Source: Dokdonella_A sp963758365
Lineage (GTDB): Bacteria > Pseudomonadota > Gammaproteobacteria > Xanthomonadales > Rhodanobacteraceae
NCBI GenBank assembly: GCA_963758365.1
Contig: CAVWVB010000001.1
Span: 496,001-560,000, forward strand
Length of the DNA stretch: 64,000 bases
Direction: 5' to 3'
The position numbers and the translations under genes are program-made. Within the stretch, counting starts at the first letter, position 1. Each line of letters starts with the position of its first letter. Below the pieces are notes generated by a model that did not search any database, had not been told where the DNA came from, and saw nothing but the letters and a program-made list of their open reading frames with translations. This document shows, one piece after another, positions 1 through 8,548 of this stretch.

Positions 1-114
1 GGGAACCATGACGTGGCCCGCGTCGTTCCCGGGTTGGTTGCTCGAGTCCTGCGGCGACGCAGGACCTAGAGGAATGGCTGCCCACGACAGAACCCGGCTT
101 ATCGGCCGGCTCCT
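1..114 (+). ncRNA. rnpB: RNase P RNA, 3' end (partial)
   Basis: This is the 3' part of the catalytic RNA of RNase P, which matures tRNA 5' ends. The stretch at 82-104 (CACGACAGAACCCGGCTTAT and on) matches the strongly conserved 3' terminus of bacterial type A RNase P RNA. The preceding CCTAGAGGAATGGCTGCC corresponds to the CCTAGATGAATGACTGTCC of the E. coli molecule as I remember it. The 5' part lies before the window. Placement just upstream of mraZ is common in gammaproteobacteria. The exact 3' end is estimated; the mature end is probably within 110-116. No strong T-tract follows. Confidence 0.93.
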
Positions 115-120
115 TTATTG

Positions 121-646
121 ATGTCGATCACGGGACATCCTGTCCCGCGATCGACTCGCCGGATCCGGAGCAAGTCCGGACCCGGCTCCGCCGACCGGCG
201 CTGGCGCGCCGGGCGCGGGCGGTCCATCCCCTGGACCGCGACGCGCATCGGCACCAGATGTCGATCGGGATATCCTGTCCCGCGATCGACTCGCCGGATC
301 CGCAGCAAGTCCGGACCCGGCTCCGCCGACCGGCGCTGGCGCGCCGGGCGCGGGTCGGTCCATCCCCTGGACCGCGACGCGCATCGGCACCAGATGTTGA
401 TCGGGACATCCTGTCCCGCGATCGACTCGCCGGATCCGGAGCAAGTCCGGACCCGGCTCCGCCGACCGGCGCTTGCGCGCCGGGCCGCGGTCAGTCCATT
501 CCCTGGACCGCGACGCGCATCGGCACCAGATGTCGATCATGGGACATCCTGTCCCGCGATCGACTCGCCGGATCCGCAGCAAGTCCGGACCCGGCTCCGC
601 CGAGTGGCCGGCCGGGTCCATCCATGGACCGCGACGCGCATCTGCA
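121..646. repeat. Four tandem ~136-bp repeats between rnpB and mraZ
   Basis: Units start at about 121, 258, 394 and 530, a period of 136-137 bp. The first three are nearly identical; the fourth loses part of its middle and drifts after about 605. Each unit carries small inverted repeats: GGGACA-TCC-TGTCCC near its start (changed in unit 2), two TCCGGA copies around GCAAG, and GGTCCA-TCCCC-TGGACC near its end. Several long ORFs cross the array on both strands only because the sequence is GC-rich and lacks stops; none resembles a protein. Likely non-coding structured or dispersed repeat DNA. Confidence 0.9.
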
Positions 647-889
647 CCTCCGCGGTCGGGCGCATGCGCGGCGGACGCGTCCATGCCGACGATCATCCGC
701 GCCGATCGACTTGCGCCGGTTGCAATGCCCGCGAGAGGGCGGCAAAAACCCGATCCGAGGCGGCAATATTCGTGCTCCTTCCACCGCATCAATGCGTTGG
801 CGCGTGCTCCTCAGAACTTTCCTCAGAACCAGTCAGTTTCGGCTGCGCGACACAGTGTCGAAACGGTGTGGTTTTTCCCCGGATTTTCC
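647..889. other. Intergenic DNA before the mraZ promoter
   Basis: No supported gene. It holds a direct repeat, CCTCAGAAC at 809-817 and 821-829 (12-bp spacing), and a 13-bp palindrome, CGACAC-A-GTGTCG at 848-860, about 30 bp before the -35 box. Either could bind a regulator of the division cluster, but there is no further support. Confidence 0.5.
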
Positions 890-918
890 TTGACAGGCCG
901 AAACTTGCCGCCTAATGT
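890..918 (+). promoter_or_regulatory. Sigma-70 promoter of the mra/dcw operon
   Basis: TTGACA at 890-895 is followed after exactly 17 bp by TAATGT at 913-918, close to consensus. The predicted transcription start is near 925, about 29 nt before the mraZ ATG. The -10 box overlaps the first MraZ-type repeat, so repressor binding should block polymerase. Confidence 0.85.
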
Positions 919-951
919 GGGTTCTGGTGGTTTTTTGTGGTAATTCGTGGA
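917..951 (+). promoter_or_regulatory. MraZ operator: four GTGG repeats at 10-bp spacing
   Basis: GTGG occurs at 917-920, 927-930, 937-940 and 947-950. Reading one base further gives TGGG, TGGT, TGGT and TGGA, each separated by about one helical turn. MraZ is known to bind TGGGN-type direct repeats spaced by five bases before its own gene. The position over the -10 and start site fits autorepression of the whole cluster. Confidence 0.85.
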
Positions 952-953
952 TC

Positions 954-1397
954 ATGTTTCAGGGCGAAACAGCCGTCACGCTGGACGACAAGGGCCGGGT
1001 AGCCATTCCCGCGGCCCATCGCGAGCTCGTCGCGAAAATCGGCAATCGCCTGGTCCTGACCTACAACCCGTTCGAGCACGGCTGTCTCTGGCTGTTCCCC
1101 GAGAAGGAGTGGGAACGCGTTCGCGACGAGGTGAACGCACTGCCCAGCGTCAAGGCCGTGCATCGCAATCTGCAGATGAAGCTGGTCGGCGCCGCGGCCC
1201 ACGTCGAGCCCGATGCGAACGGGCGCATCCAGCTGCCCGGCAGTCAGCGTGCCGCCAGTGCGATCGAAAAGCGCGCAGTGCTGCTCGGCATGGGCAACAA
1301 GTTCGAGCTCTGGGGCGAGGCGGCGCATCTGGCCAAGATCCGCGAAACGATCGGCGAGGCCCAGATCACGGAGGACATGCTCGAGCTCAAGTTGTGA
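954..1397 (+). CDS. mraZ: Transcriptional regulator MraZ
   Basis: MraZ is a ring-forming DNA-binding regulator that represses its own operon. The 147-residue product has the family's two tandem AbrB/SpoVT-like halves, each with a D-x-x-G-R motif (DDKGR near residue 10, DANGR near 85). The N-terminus MFQGETAVTLDD is typical, so the ATG at 954 is chosen over the GTG at 915, which would lie inside the promoter and operator. No clear Shine-Dalgarno is seen. It is the first gene of the division and cell-wall cluster and lies 13 bp before rsmH. Confidence 0.97.
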   Translation: MFQGETAVTLDDKGRVAIPAAHRELVAKIGNRLVLTYNPFEHGCLWLFPEKEWERVRDEVNALPSVKAVHRNLQMKLVGAAAHVEPDANGRIQLPGSQRAASAIEKRAVLLGMGNKFELWGEAAHLAKIRETIGEAQITEDMLELKL

Positions 1398-1410
1398 ACG
1401 GCACTCCTCG

Positions 1411-2334
1411 ATGAGCGGCCGACCGCTCGAGCATGTGCCGGTGATGCTGACGGAGGTTCTGGAGGGCCTCCGCGTACGCTCGGATGGAACCTGGCTGGAC
1501 GGCACATTCGGGCGCGGCGGTCACGCTCGTGCGGTGCTGGCGAAGTTGGGGCCGCAGGGCCGTTTGTTGTTGATGGATCGCGATCCGGAGGCGATTGCGA
1601 GGGCGCGCGAGGAATTCGCGGGGGATGCACGGGTCGGCATCCGCCACGGCAACTTCGCTGCCATGGCGGACTGGCAGGACGCTGCAGCCGGGGTGGATGG
1701 GGTGTTGCTCGATCTGGGAGTTTCTTCGCCGCAGCTCGACGATCCCGCACGTGGCTTCAGCTTCCAGAGCGACGGTCCGCTGGACATGCGCATGGACCCG
1801 ACGCGGGGATCGAGTGCGGCCGAGTGGCTGGCGGTCGCGGACGAGGCGGAAATCGCCGATGTGCTGTGGCGCCATGGCGAGGAAAGGATGAGTCGACGCA
1901 TCGCACGGGCCATCGTTGAGCGCAGAGGCGAGCGCCCGCTCGCGACGACGCGTGAACTCGCCGACCTCGTCGCGGCGACGATTGGTCACCGCGAGCGCCA
2001 CAAGCACCCGGCGACGCGCACGTTCCAGGGTGTGCGTATCCACGTCAACGACGAGGCCGGATCCCTGCAGCGTGGGCTCGAGGCGACGCTTTCATGCCTG
2101 AAGCCGGGTGCACGTCTGGCCGTGATCAGTTTTCATTCGCTCGAGGATCGCGCGGTCAAGCAGTTCATCCGCGGCGAGATCGCGCGTCCGCCAAGGCGCG
2201 GCCTGCCGCTGCCGGAGGTGAAGCCGCCGGCGTTGATCGCGGTCGGCAAGGCGCGATTTGCCGGCGCCGCCGAAGTGGCAGTCAACCCGCGCGCACGCAG
2301 CGCGGTATTGCGGATTGCGGAGAAGCGTTCGTGA
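1411..2334 (+). CDS. rsmH: 16S rRNA (cytosine-1402 N4) methyltransferase RsmH
   Basis: RsmH (MraW) methylates N4 of C1402 in the 16S rRNA P-site, using S-adenosylmethionine. The 307-residue length is normal. The SAM-binding loop GTFGRGGHA is at residues 31-39, and the family block SFHSLEDR lies in the C-terminal third. The ATG at 1411 gives the usual start (PLEHVPVMLTEVL); the open frame extends further upstream inside mraZ but lacks homology. The stop overlaps the ftsL GTG by four bases (GTGA), indicating coupled translation. Confidence 0.97.
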   Translation: MSGRPLEHVPVMLTEVLEGLRVRSDGTWLDGTFGRGGHARAVLAKLGPQGRLLLMDRDPEAIARAREEFAGDARVGIRHGNFAAMADWQDAAAGVDGVLLDLGVSSPQLDDPARGFSFQSDGPLDMRMDPTRGSSAAEWLAVADEAEIADVLWRHGEERMSRRIARAIVERRGERPLATTRELADLVAATIGHRERHKHPATRTFQGVRIHVNDEAGSLQRGLEATLSCLKPGARLAVISFHSLEDRAVKQFIRGEIARPPRRGLPLPEVKPPALIAVGKARFAGAAEVAVNPRARSAVLRIAEKRS

Positions 2335-2600
2335 TCGCGCGCGTCGTCGCGCTCGCGCTGCTGCTGACGACGACGGTCGGCACCGCGATCGGCGTGGTCT
2401 ACGCGCGTCACCAGAGCCGGCTTGCGTTCGTCGAACTGAGCCGTCTCGGCAACGAGCGTGATGAACTCGACATCGAGTTCGGTCGCCTGCAGCTCGAGCA
2501 GGCCACCTGGGCCGAGAACAACCGGATCGAGCAGATCGCACTCGGCCGCCTCGGCATGGTGCCGCCGACCGTTGCCGAAACGGTCGTGATCCGGCGATGA
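2331..2600 (+). CDS. ftsL: Cell division protein FtsL
   Basis: FtsL is a bitopic inner-membrane protein that joins FtsB and FtsQ in the divisome and helps activate FtsWI. The 89-residue product, read from a GTG overlapping the rsmH stop, has one N-terminal membrane segment (residues ~4-24) and then a charged periplasmic coiled coil (LSRLGNERDELDIEFGRLQLEQ). The size is close to that of xanthomonad FtsL. Assignment rests on position between rsmH and ftsI plus topology, since FtsL sequence is poorly conserved. Confidence 0.9.
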   Translation: MIARVVALALLLTTTVGTAIGVVYARHQSRLAFVELSRLGNERDELDIEFGRLQLEQATWAENNRIEQIALGRLGMVPPTVAETVVIRR

Positions 2601-2681
2601 CGACATGAGCGCATCCGGCCCATGCGCGCGCGGTGCGCGCCAACATGCATGCGTACCGCTGGCGGATCGCGGAGCGGCCCG

Positions 2682-4451
2682 ATGAACATGCGGGTCAAGC
2701 CGGCCAGTCTGCGCACGCGCCTGCAGGTGGTGCTGGTCGTACTCGGGCTGGCTTCGAGTGCGCTGGTCGTGCGTGCGGTCGACCTGCAGGTCGTACGCAA
2801 GGACTTCTACCAGGAACAGGGCGATGCGCGCTATCTGCGCGATATTCCGATCGCGGTTTCGCGCGGCACGATCTTCGATCGCAACGGCGAACCGCTCGCG
2901 GTTTCGACACCGGTCGAGTCGATCTGGGCGAATCCGCAGGAGCTGCTCGACCATCCCGAACGCATCCCCGAACTCGCCAACGCCGCGGGACTCGACGAAA
3001 CATCGCTGAAGACGCGCCTGCTCGAGCGTTCCGACAAGGAGTTCTACTACATCAAGCGTCATCTGAATCCGGACGACGCCAAGGCGATACTCGATCTGGA
3101 TATCCCCGGTGTCGCCAGCCAGCGCGAGTTCCGCCGCTTCTACCCGAGCGGCGAGGTCGTCGCGCACGTACTCGGCTACACGAATATCGACGACAAGGGA
3201 CAGGAGGGCCTCGAGCTTGCGTTCGACCACTGGCTGTCCGGCGAGAAGGGTCTCAAGCGCGTGATCCGCGACCGTCTCGGCCATGAAGTCGAGAACGTCG
3301 AACTCGTGCGCGAGGCACAGCCGGGCCGCGACCTGACGATCTCGATCGACCGTCGCATCCAGTATCTCGCCTATCGCGAGCTCAAGGCTGCGCTGCAGGA
3401 ACACCATGCCTCGTCGGGTTCGATGGTGATCCTCGACGTGCCGACCGGCGAGATTCTCGCGATGGTCAACCAGCCGTCGTTCAATCCGAACGCGCGCAAC
3501 AACGTCGATCCGGCGTATCGGCGCAATCGCGCGGTAACCGACGTGGTCGAGCCCGGCTCGACGATGAAGGCATTCACGATTTCAGCCGCGCTCGAAAGCG
3601 GCAAGTGGAAACCGCATACGCCGATCGACACCAATCCGGGAACCTACACGCTGTATGGGCACACGATAAGCGATGTGCACAACAAGGGTCTGATCGACGT
3701 CACCGGCGTCATTACCTTTTCGAGCAACGTCGGTGCCGCGAAGATCGCGGCCACCCTGACCCGCGACCACATGTACGACGTGTTCCACCGCTTCGGCTTC
3801 GGCGAGGTGACGGGCTGCGGATTTCCGGGCGAGTCGTCCGGATCGCTGCCGGTGCCGACCGCCTGGGGGCCGGTCGAACAGGCGACGATCGCCTACGGCT
3901 ACGGGGTCAGCGTGACACCGCTGCAGCTCGCGCAGGGTTATGCGGTGATCGCCGACGCGGGCCGTCTGCGTGCGCCGACCTTCGTCAAGGGTTCGCGCAA
4001 TCCGGATCGCGCCGTGATCGATCCGCAGATCGCCGCGAACATCAAGGCCATGCTTGAAACGGTCGTGCGCCCGCCCGGCGGCGGCATCAAGGCGGCGATC
4101 AGGAACTACCGCGTCGCCGGCAAGACCGGCACCTCGCGCACCGCTGTCGGCGGCGGCTACCAGAAGAAGTACATCTCGCTGTTCGCGGGCATGGTTCCGG
4201 CGAGTGCCCCGCGTCTGGTCGGCGTGGTAGTGATCCACGATCCGCAAGGGGTGTTCTACGGTGCGCTGGTCGCCGCGCCGGTGTTCGGCAGGGTCATGGA
4301 CGGCGCGCTGCGTCTGCTCGACGTGTCGCCCGATGATGTCCAGAACTGGTACACCGCGACGCCACAATCGGCGTCCAGGCTGCAGATGGCGCGGCGCGCG
4401 TCGGATACCGGTGAAGCCGGCGCCGACTATGCGGAAGGAGTGCCCGAATGA
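2682..4451 (+). CDS. ftsI: Peptidoglycan transpeptidase FtsI (PBP3)
   Basis: FtsI is the septal class B penicillin-binding protein that cross-links new peptidoglycan with FtsW. Its 589 residues match the E. coli length (588). One signal-anchor helix lies at ~13-33, followed by the dimerisation domain and the transpeptidase domain. The active-site motifs are present: S-T-M-K with nucleophile Ser293, S-S-N at 347-349 and K-T-G-T at 481. The ATG at 2682 is preferred over 2622 because GGAGCGG lies just upstream and the extra 20 residues look unrelated. ATGA overlap with murE. Confidence 0.97.
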   Translation: MNMRVKPASLRTRLQVVLVVLGLASSALVVRAVDLQVVRKDFYQEQGDARYLRDIPIAVSRGTIFDRNGEPLAVSTPVESIWANPQELLDHPERIPELANAAGLDETSLKTRLLERSDKEFYYIKRHLNPDDAKAILDLDIPGVASQREFRRFYPSGEVVAHVLGYTNIDDKGQEGLELAFDHWLSGEKGLKRVIRDRLGHEVENVELVREAQPGRDLTISIDRRIQYLAYRELKAALQEHHASSGSMVILDVPTGEILAMVNQPSFNPNARNNVDPAYRRNRAVTDVVEPGSTMKAFTISAALESGKWKPHTPIDTNPGTYTLYGHTISDVHNKGLIDVTGVITFSSNVGAAKIAATLTRDHMYDVFHRFGFGEVTGCGFPGESSGSLPVPTAWGPVEQATIAYGYGVSVTPLQLAQGYAVIADAGRLRAPTFVKGSRNPDRAVIDPQIAANIKAMLETVVRPPGGGIKAAIRNYRVAGKTGTSRTAVGGGYQKKYISLFAGMVPASAPRLVGVVVIHDPQGVFYGALVAAPVFGRVMDGALRLLDVSPDDVQNWYTATPQSASRLQMARRASDTGEAGADYAEGVPE

Positions 4452-6058
4452 GCACCCGACGCACGATGAGCGTGCGCGAACTGCTGCAGGGCCGCGCGGA
4501 CGCCGGCAGAGCCGGCGACATCGTCGTCAGCGGCCTCGCGGTCGATTCGCGCCAAGTCAGTGCCGGTGATGCGTTCATCGCGCTTGCGGGTACACGCATG
4601 CACGGCATCACGTTTGCCCCGGCGGCGTCGGCGCGTGGCGCTGCGGTCATTCTTGCCGAATCGGCGGGAACCGCGGCGTCCGCGTCGACGCCTGCCTCCG
4701 GGTCGGGATCGTGGGCTCGCACGGCGAACCCGCAACGTCCGGATGCGCAGCGAAGCGCAATCCACGGCCCGGTTGCGGCCGCGGCGGATCATCCGGATGC
4801 CGCGCAGGAGCCGGCCGTTCCAGTCGTATGGGTCGACGGACTGGGCGACGCGTTGGGTGCGATCGCGTCGGGTTTCCACGGCGAGCCGTCGCGCGCGATG
4901 CATGTGATCGGCGTGACCGGAACCAACGGCAAGACCTCCACCGTGCAGTTGCTCGCGCAGGCGCTCGCCCACGCGGACCGGCGCGTGGCGACGATAGGCA
5001 CGCTCGGCGCCGGCTTGCACGGCGCGTTGCTCGAGGGTGATCGCACGACCCCGGATGCGGCTTCGATGCAGGCTCTGCTTGCCGAATTCCGCGACGCGGG
5101 CGCGAGTCATGTTGCGCTGGAGGTGTCCTCGCACGCGCTCGAGCAGGGACGGGTCAACGCGGTCGCATTCGAACTCGCGGTATTCACCAATCTCAGCCGC
5201 GATCACCTCGACTATCACGGCACGATGGCTGCCTACGGCGCGGCCAAGCAACGCCTTTTTACCTGGCCGGGTCTGGCCGCCGCCGTCATCAATGCGGACG
5301 ACGCGTTCGGTCGCGTGCTCGCGACGACGATCGCGTCCGATGTCAGGCTTCTGCGCTTCGGCATCGAACGCGACGACGCCGACATCGTGGCTCGCTCGAT
5401 CGAGACTGCGGCTGCAGGGTTGCGTTTCCGGCTGGAGACGCCGTGGGGTGAGGGCATCGTGGCAGTTCGCCTGCTCGGCCGCTTCAACGTCGCCAACCTG
5501 CTTGCGGTCGCGGCCTGTCTGGGGCACCTGGGATTCGCATTCGACGAGATTCGCGACGCGCTGACGGCACTGCAACCGGTGCCCGGTCGCATGAACCGGC
5601 TCGGCGGCGAGGGTGTCCAGCCGCTGGTCGTGGTCGACTATGCGCATACGCCCGATGCGCTGGAGCAGACCCTCGGCAATCTGCGCGCACACTGCGCCGG
5701 TCGCCTGATCTGCGTGTTCGGTTGCGGCGGTGAACGCGACGTCGGCAAGCGGCCCGAAATGGGCGCGATCGCCGAGGCGCTGGCAGATCGCGTCGTCATC
5801 ACCGACGACAATCCACGCGACGAGGATGGCGATGCGATCGTCGAACAGATTCTCGCCGGCCTCGCCCGCCCCGAACGCGCGACGATCGAGCGCGACCGTG
5901 CGGCCGCGATCGCCGACGCGATCGCGATGGCCCAGCCCGGCGATATCGTGCTCGTCGCGGGCAAGGGTCATGAGCCCTATCAGGAAGTGGCCGGCGTGAG
6001 GCGACCGTTCGCGGATGCAGCGATCGCGCGCAGCGCACTGGAGCGTCGCGCATGCTGA
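4448..6058 (+). CDS. murE: UDP-MurNAc-L-Ala-D-Glu:meso-DAP ligase MurE
   Basis: MurE adds meso-diaminopimelate to UDP-MurNAc-L-Ala-D-Glu in the cytoplasm. The 536-residue protein has the Mur-ligase ATP loop TGTNGKTS at ~157-164 and the DNPR motif (TDDNPRDEDGD) that marks meso-DAP rather than lysine as substrate. It is about 40 residues longer than usual. The excess is a low-complexity Ala/Ser/Pro-rich insert at ~73-122, between the N-terminal domain and the ATP loop, which looks like a translated repeat element. It overlaps ftsI by 4 bp and murF by 7 bp. Confidence 0.96.
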   Translation: MSTRRTMSVRELLQGRADAGRAGDIVVSGLAVDSRQVSAGDAFIALAGTRMHGITFAPAASARGAAVILAESAGTAASASTPASGSGSWARTANPQRPDAQRSAIHGPVAAAADHPDAAQEPAVPVVWVDGLGDALGAIASGFHGEPSRAMHVIGVTGTNGKTSTVQLLAQALAHADRRVATIGTLGAGLHGALLEGDRTTPDAASMQALLAEFRDAGASHVALEVSSHALEQGRVNAVAFELAVFTNLSRDHLDYHGTMAAYGAAKQRLFTWPGLAAAVINADDAFGRVLATTIASDVRLLRFGIERDDADIVARSIETAAAGLRFRLETPWGEGIVAVRLLGRFNVANLLAVAACLGHLGFAFDEIRDALTALQPVPGRMNRLGGEGVQPLVVVDYAHTPDALEQTLGNLRAHCAGRLICVFGCGGERDVGKRPEMGAIAEALADRVVITDDNPRDEDGDAIVEQILAGLARPERATIERDRAAAIADAIAMAQPGDIVLVAGKGHEPYQEVAGVRRPFADAAIARSALERRAC

Positions 6059-7428
6059 ACTCGAGCCTGAGCGACATCGCACGCTGGACCGAAGGCCGTC
6101 TGCTCGGTGCCGATCGTTCGATCGGCAGCGTGTCGACCGACTCGCGCAGCGTCGTCGAGGGCGCGCTGTTCGTCGCGCTCAGGGGAGAGCGTCATGACGC
6201 GCACGAGTTCGTGGCATCTGCGCGCGAACGCGGTGCGGTGGCGTTGCTCGTGGACCGGGAGATGGCACTGGACCTGCCGCAGGTGATCGTCGCCGACACC
6301 CTCGTCGCGCTCGGTGACGTCGCGCGCGCGGTGCGCGCGCGCAGCTCCGCACGCGTGATCGGAATCACCGGGTCCAACGGCAAGACCACGGTGAAGACCC
6401 TCCTCGCCTCGATCCTCGCGCGGCACGGTCGTACCCACGTCAACGCCGGCAACTTCAACAACGAGATCGGCCTGCCGCTGACCCTGCTCGCGATGCCGCA
6501 GGACAGCCAGTATGCGGTGCTCGAGATGGGAGCCGGCAAGCCGGGTGACATCGCCTATCTGGCCCGTATCGCCGAGCCGGACATCGCGGTGGTCAACAAC
6601 GTCGCCGCAGCGCATCTGGAACGCATGGGCAACCTGCAGGGTGTCGCCGAAACCAAGGGCGCGATCTATCGCGCGCTGCCGTCCGACGGGATTGCGGTGA
6701 TCAACGCGGACGATGCATTCGCCGAGTACTTCGCGTTGCTCGCGGCGCCCAGGCGGGTGCTGCGTTTCGGTCTGCTGCGCCGCGCCGACGTGACCGCGAA
6801 TACGGATCCCGACGCGAATGCGGCCGGGCGCTTTCGCATGCTCACGCCACATGGCAGCAGCGAGATCGCGCTGCCCTACGCAGGTCGTCACAACGTGATG
6901 AATGCGCTTGCCGCGAGCGCGGTCGCGGTCGCGCTCGGGGTCCCGCTCGCGACGATCCGCGAAGGCCTCGAAGCCGCGCCGAACGTGGCCGGCAGGCTGC
7001 TGCGCCGCGAGCACGCGTCCGGGGCCCTGATCATCGACGACAGCTACAACGCGAATCCCGGTTCGTTCGCGGCCGCGATCGCGACCCTGGCCAGCGAGCA
7101 CGGCCGGCGCGTTCTCGTGATGGGCGACATGGCCGAACTGGGCAGCGACGCGGCGCGTCTGCACGGCGACATCGGCGCGCTGGCCGGACGCAGCGGAATC
7201 CACAGCCTGCATGCGGTCGGCGCGCTGAGCCGTTCCGCGGTGGAGGCGTTCGGCGATGGCGCCAGGCACTACCCGGACCAGGCCACGCTGATCGAAGCCT
7301 TGAAAGGCGAGCTGCGCGACGGGACGGTGGTGCTGATCAAGGGTTCGCGCTCTTCGGCGATGGACAACGTCGTGGTCGCGCTGCACGGCGAAGCGGGCGG
7401 CAAGTCGGGAGAGCGTCATGCTGCTTGA
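6052..7428 (+). CDS. murF: UDP-MurNAc-tripeptide:D-Ala-D-Ala ligase MurF
   Basis: MurF adds D-Ala-D-Ala to complete the UDP-MurNAc-pentapeptide. The 458-residue length is normal. The ATP loop is GSNGKTT (near residue 107), followed by the Mur-ligase central domain (NNEIGLP, EMGAGKPGDI) and the C-terminal block DDSYNANPGS. It overlaps murE by 7 bp and mraY by 11 bp, consistent with tight translational coupling. Confidence 0.97.
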   Translation: MLNSSLSDIARWTEGRLLGADRSIGSVSTDSRSVVEGALFVALRGERHDAHEFVASARERGAVALLVDREMALDLPQVIVADTLVALGDVARAVRARSSARVIGITGSNGKTTVKTLLASILARHGRTHVNAGNFNNEIGLPLTLLAMPQDSQYAVLEMGAGKPGDIAYLARIAEPDIAVVNNVAAAHLERMGNLQGVAETKGAIYRALPSDGIAVINADDAFAEYFALLAAPRRVLRFGLLRRADVTANTDPDANAAGRFRMLTPHGSSEIALPYAGRHNVMNALAASAVAVALGVPLATIREGLEAAPNVAGRLLRREHASGALIIDDSYNANPGSFAAAIATLASEHGRRVLVMGDMAELGSDAARLHGDIGALAGRSGIHSLHAVGALSRSAVEAFGDGARHYPDQATLIEALKGELRDGTVVLIKGSRSSAMDNVVVALHGEAGGKSGERHAA

Positions 7429-8548
7429 ACTCGCCGATCTCCTCAAAGGCTGGATCAGCGGTTTTCACCTGTTCCAGTACCTGACCTTCCGCACCATCAT
7501 GAGCACGTTGACCGCACTCGCGGTTTCACTGCTCGCCGGTCCGGCAATCATCCGCAAACTCGTCGACGTCAAGGCGGGGCAGGTGATCCGCAGCGACGGT
7601 CCGCAGTCGCACCTGACCAAGGCCGGCACGCCGACCATGGGCGGGGCACTGATCATCGGATCGATCGTCGTCGCCACCCTGCTCTGGGCCGATCTGCGCA
7701 ATCGCTACGTCTGGCTCGTGCTCGCGGTCACCGTCGCGTTCGGCGCGATCGGCTTCTACGACGATTACAAGAAACTCGTGCGCAAGGACAGTCGCGGTCT
7801 CGCCGCACGCTGGAAGTACTTCTGGCAGTCGGTGTTCGGTTTGGGCACCGCGCTGTTCCTGTATCTCACTGCCGAGACGCCCGCGGCGACGACGTTCTAC
7901 CTGCCGCTGATCAAGCATGCGCAGGTGCCTCTCGGGCCGGTCGCCGCGCTCGGCTCCGGGCCCTGGCTCCTCGGCCTCGGCGCCGTGGCGTTCATAGCGC
8001 TGACCTATCTGATCGTGGTCGGCTTTTCGAATGCGGTGAATCTGACCGATGGTCTCGACGGCCTCGCAATCATGCCCAGCGTGCTCGTGTCGACGGCCCT
8101 CGGCGTGTTCGCATACCTCGCGGGCAACCGCGTGTTCTCGGAGTACCTCGGCATACCGGCGATCCCCGGTGCCGGCGAACTGGCGATTTTTTGCAGTGCG
8201 CTGGCAGGTGCGGGTCTCGGGTTTCTCTGGTTCAACACCTATCCCGCGCAGGTATTCATGGGCGACATCGGTGCGCTTGCGATCGGTGCGGCGCTCGGCT
8301 GCGTGGCGGTGATCGTGCGCCAGGAAATCGTGCTCCTGATCATGGGCGGCGTGTTCGTGATGGAGACCGCGTCGGTGATGCTGCAGGTGGCCAGTTACAA
8401 GCTGACCGGCCGGCGCCTGTTCCGCATGGCGCCGATCCACCATCACTTCGAGCTCAAGGGCTGGCCGGAACCACGCGTGATCGTGCGTTTCTGGATCATC
8501 AGTGTCGTGCTGGTCCTGATCGGACTGGCCACGTTGAAGGTGCGCTGA
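7418..8548 (+). CDS. mraY: Phospho-MurNAc-pentapeptide transferase MraY
   Basis: MraY transfers phospho-MurNAc-pentapeptide to undecaprenyl phosphate, making lipid I. It is a 376-residue polytopic inner-membrane protein with about ten helices. Family motifs include the catalytic aspartates in FYDDYKK, NLTDGLDGLA, and MGDIGALAIG followed by the cytoplasmic histidine cluster PIHHHFE near the C-terminus. The stop overlaps the ftsW ATG by one base (TGATG). Confidence 0.97.
   Translation: MLLELADLLKGWISGFHLFQYLTFRTIMSTLTALAVSLLAGPAIIRKLVDVKAGQVIRSDGPQSHLTKAGTPTMGGALIIGSIVVATLLWADLRNRYVWLVLAVTVAFGAIGFYDDYKKLVRKDSRGLAARWKYFWQSVFGLGTALFLYLTAETPAATTFYLPLIKHAQVPLGPVAALGSGPWLLGLGAVAFIALTYLIVVGFSNAVNLTDGLDGLAIMPSVLVSTALGVFAYLAGNRVFSEYLGIPAIPGAGELAIFCSALAGAGLGFLWFNTYPAQVFMGDIGALAIGAALGCVAVIVRQEIVLLIMGGVFVMETASVMLQVASYKLTGRRLFRMAPIHHHFELKGWPEPRVIVRFWIISVVLVLIGLATLKVR

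Noticed and set aside
121..646. CRISPR array
   Set aside because: Units are ~136 bp and contiguous, with no short repeat/spacer alternation and no cas genes nearby.
118..943. Long overlapping ORFs on both strands before mraZ
   Set aside because: They run through the tandem repeats in several frames, are rich in Arg/Pro/Ser and look like no protein family.
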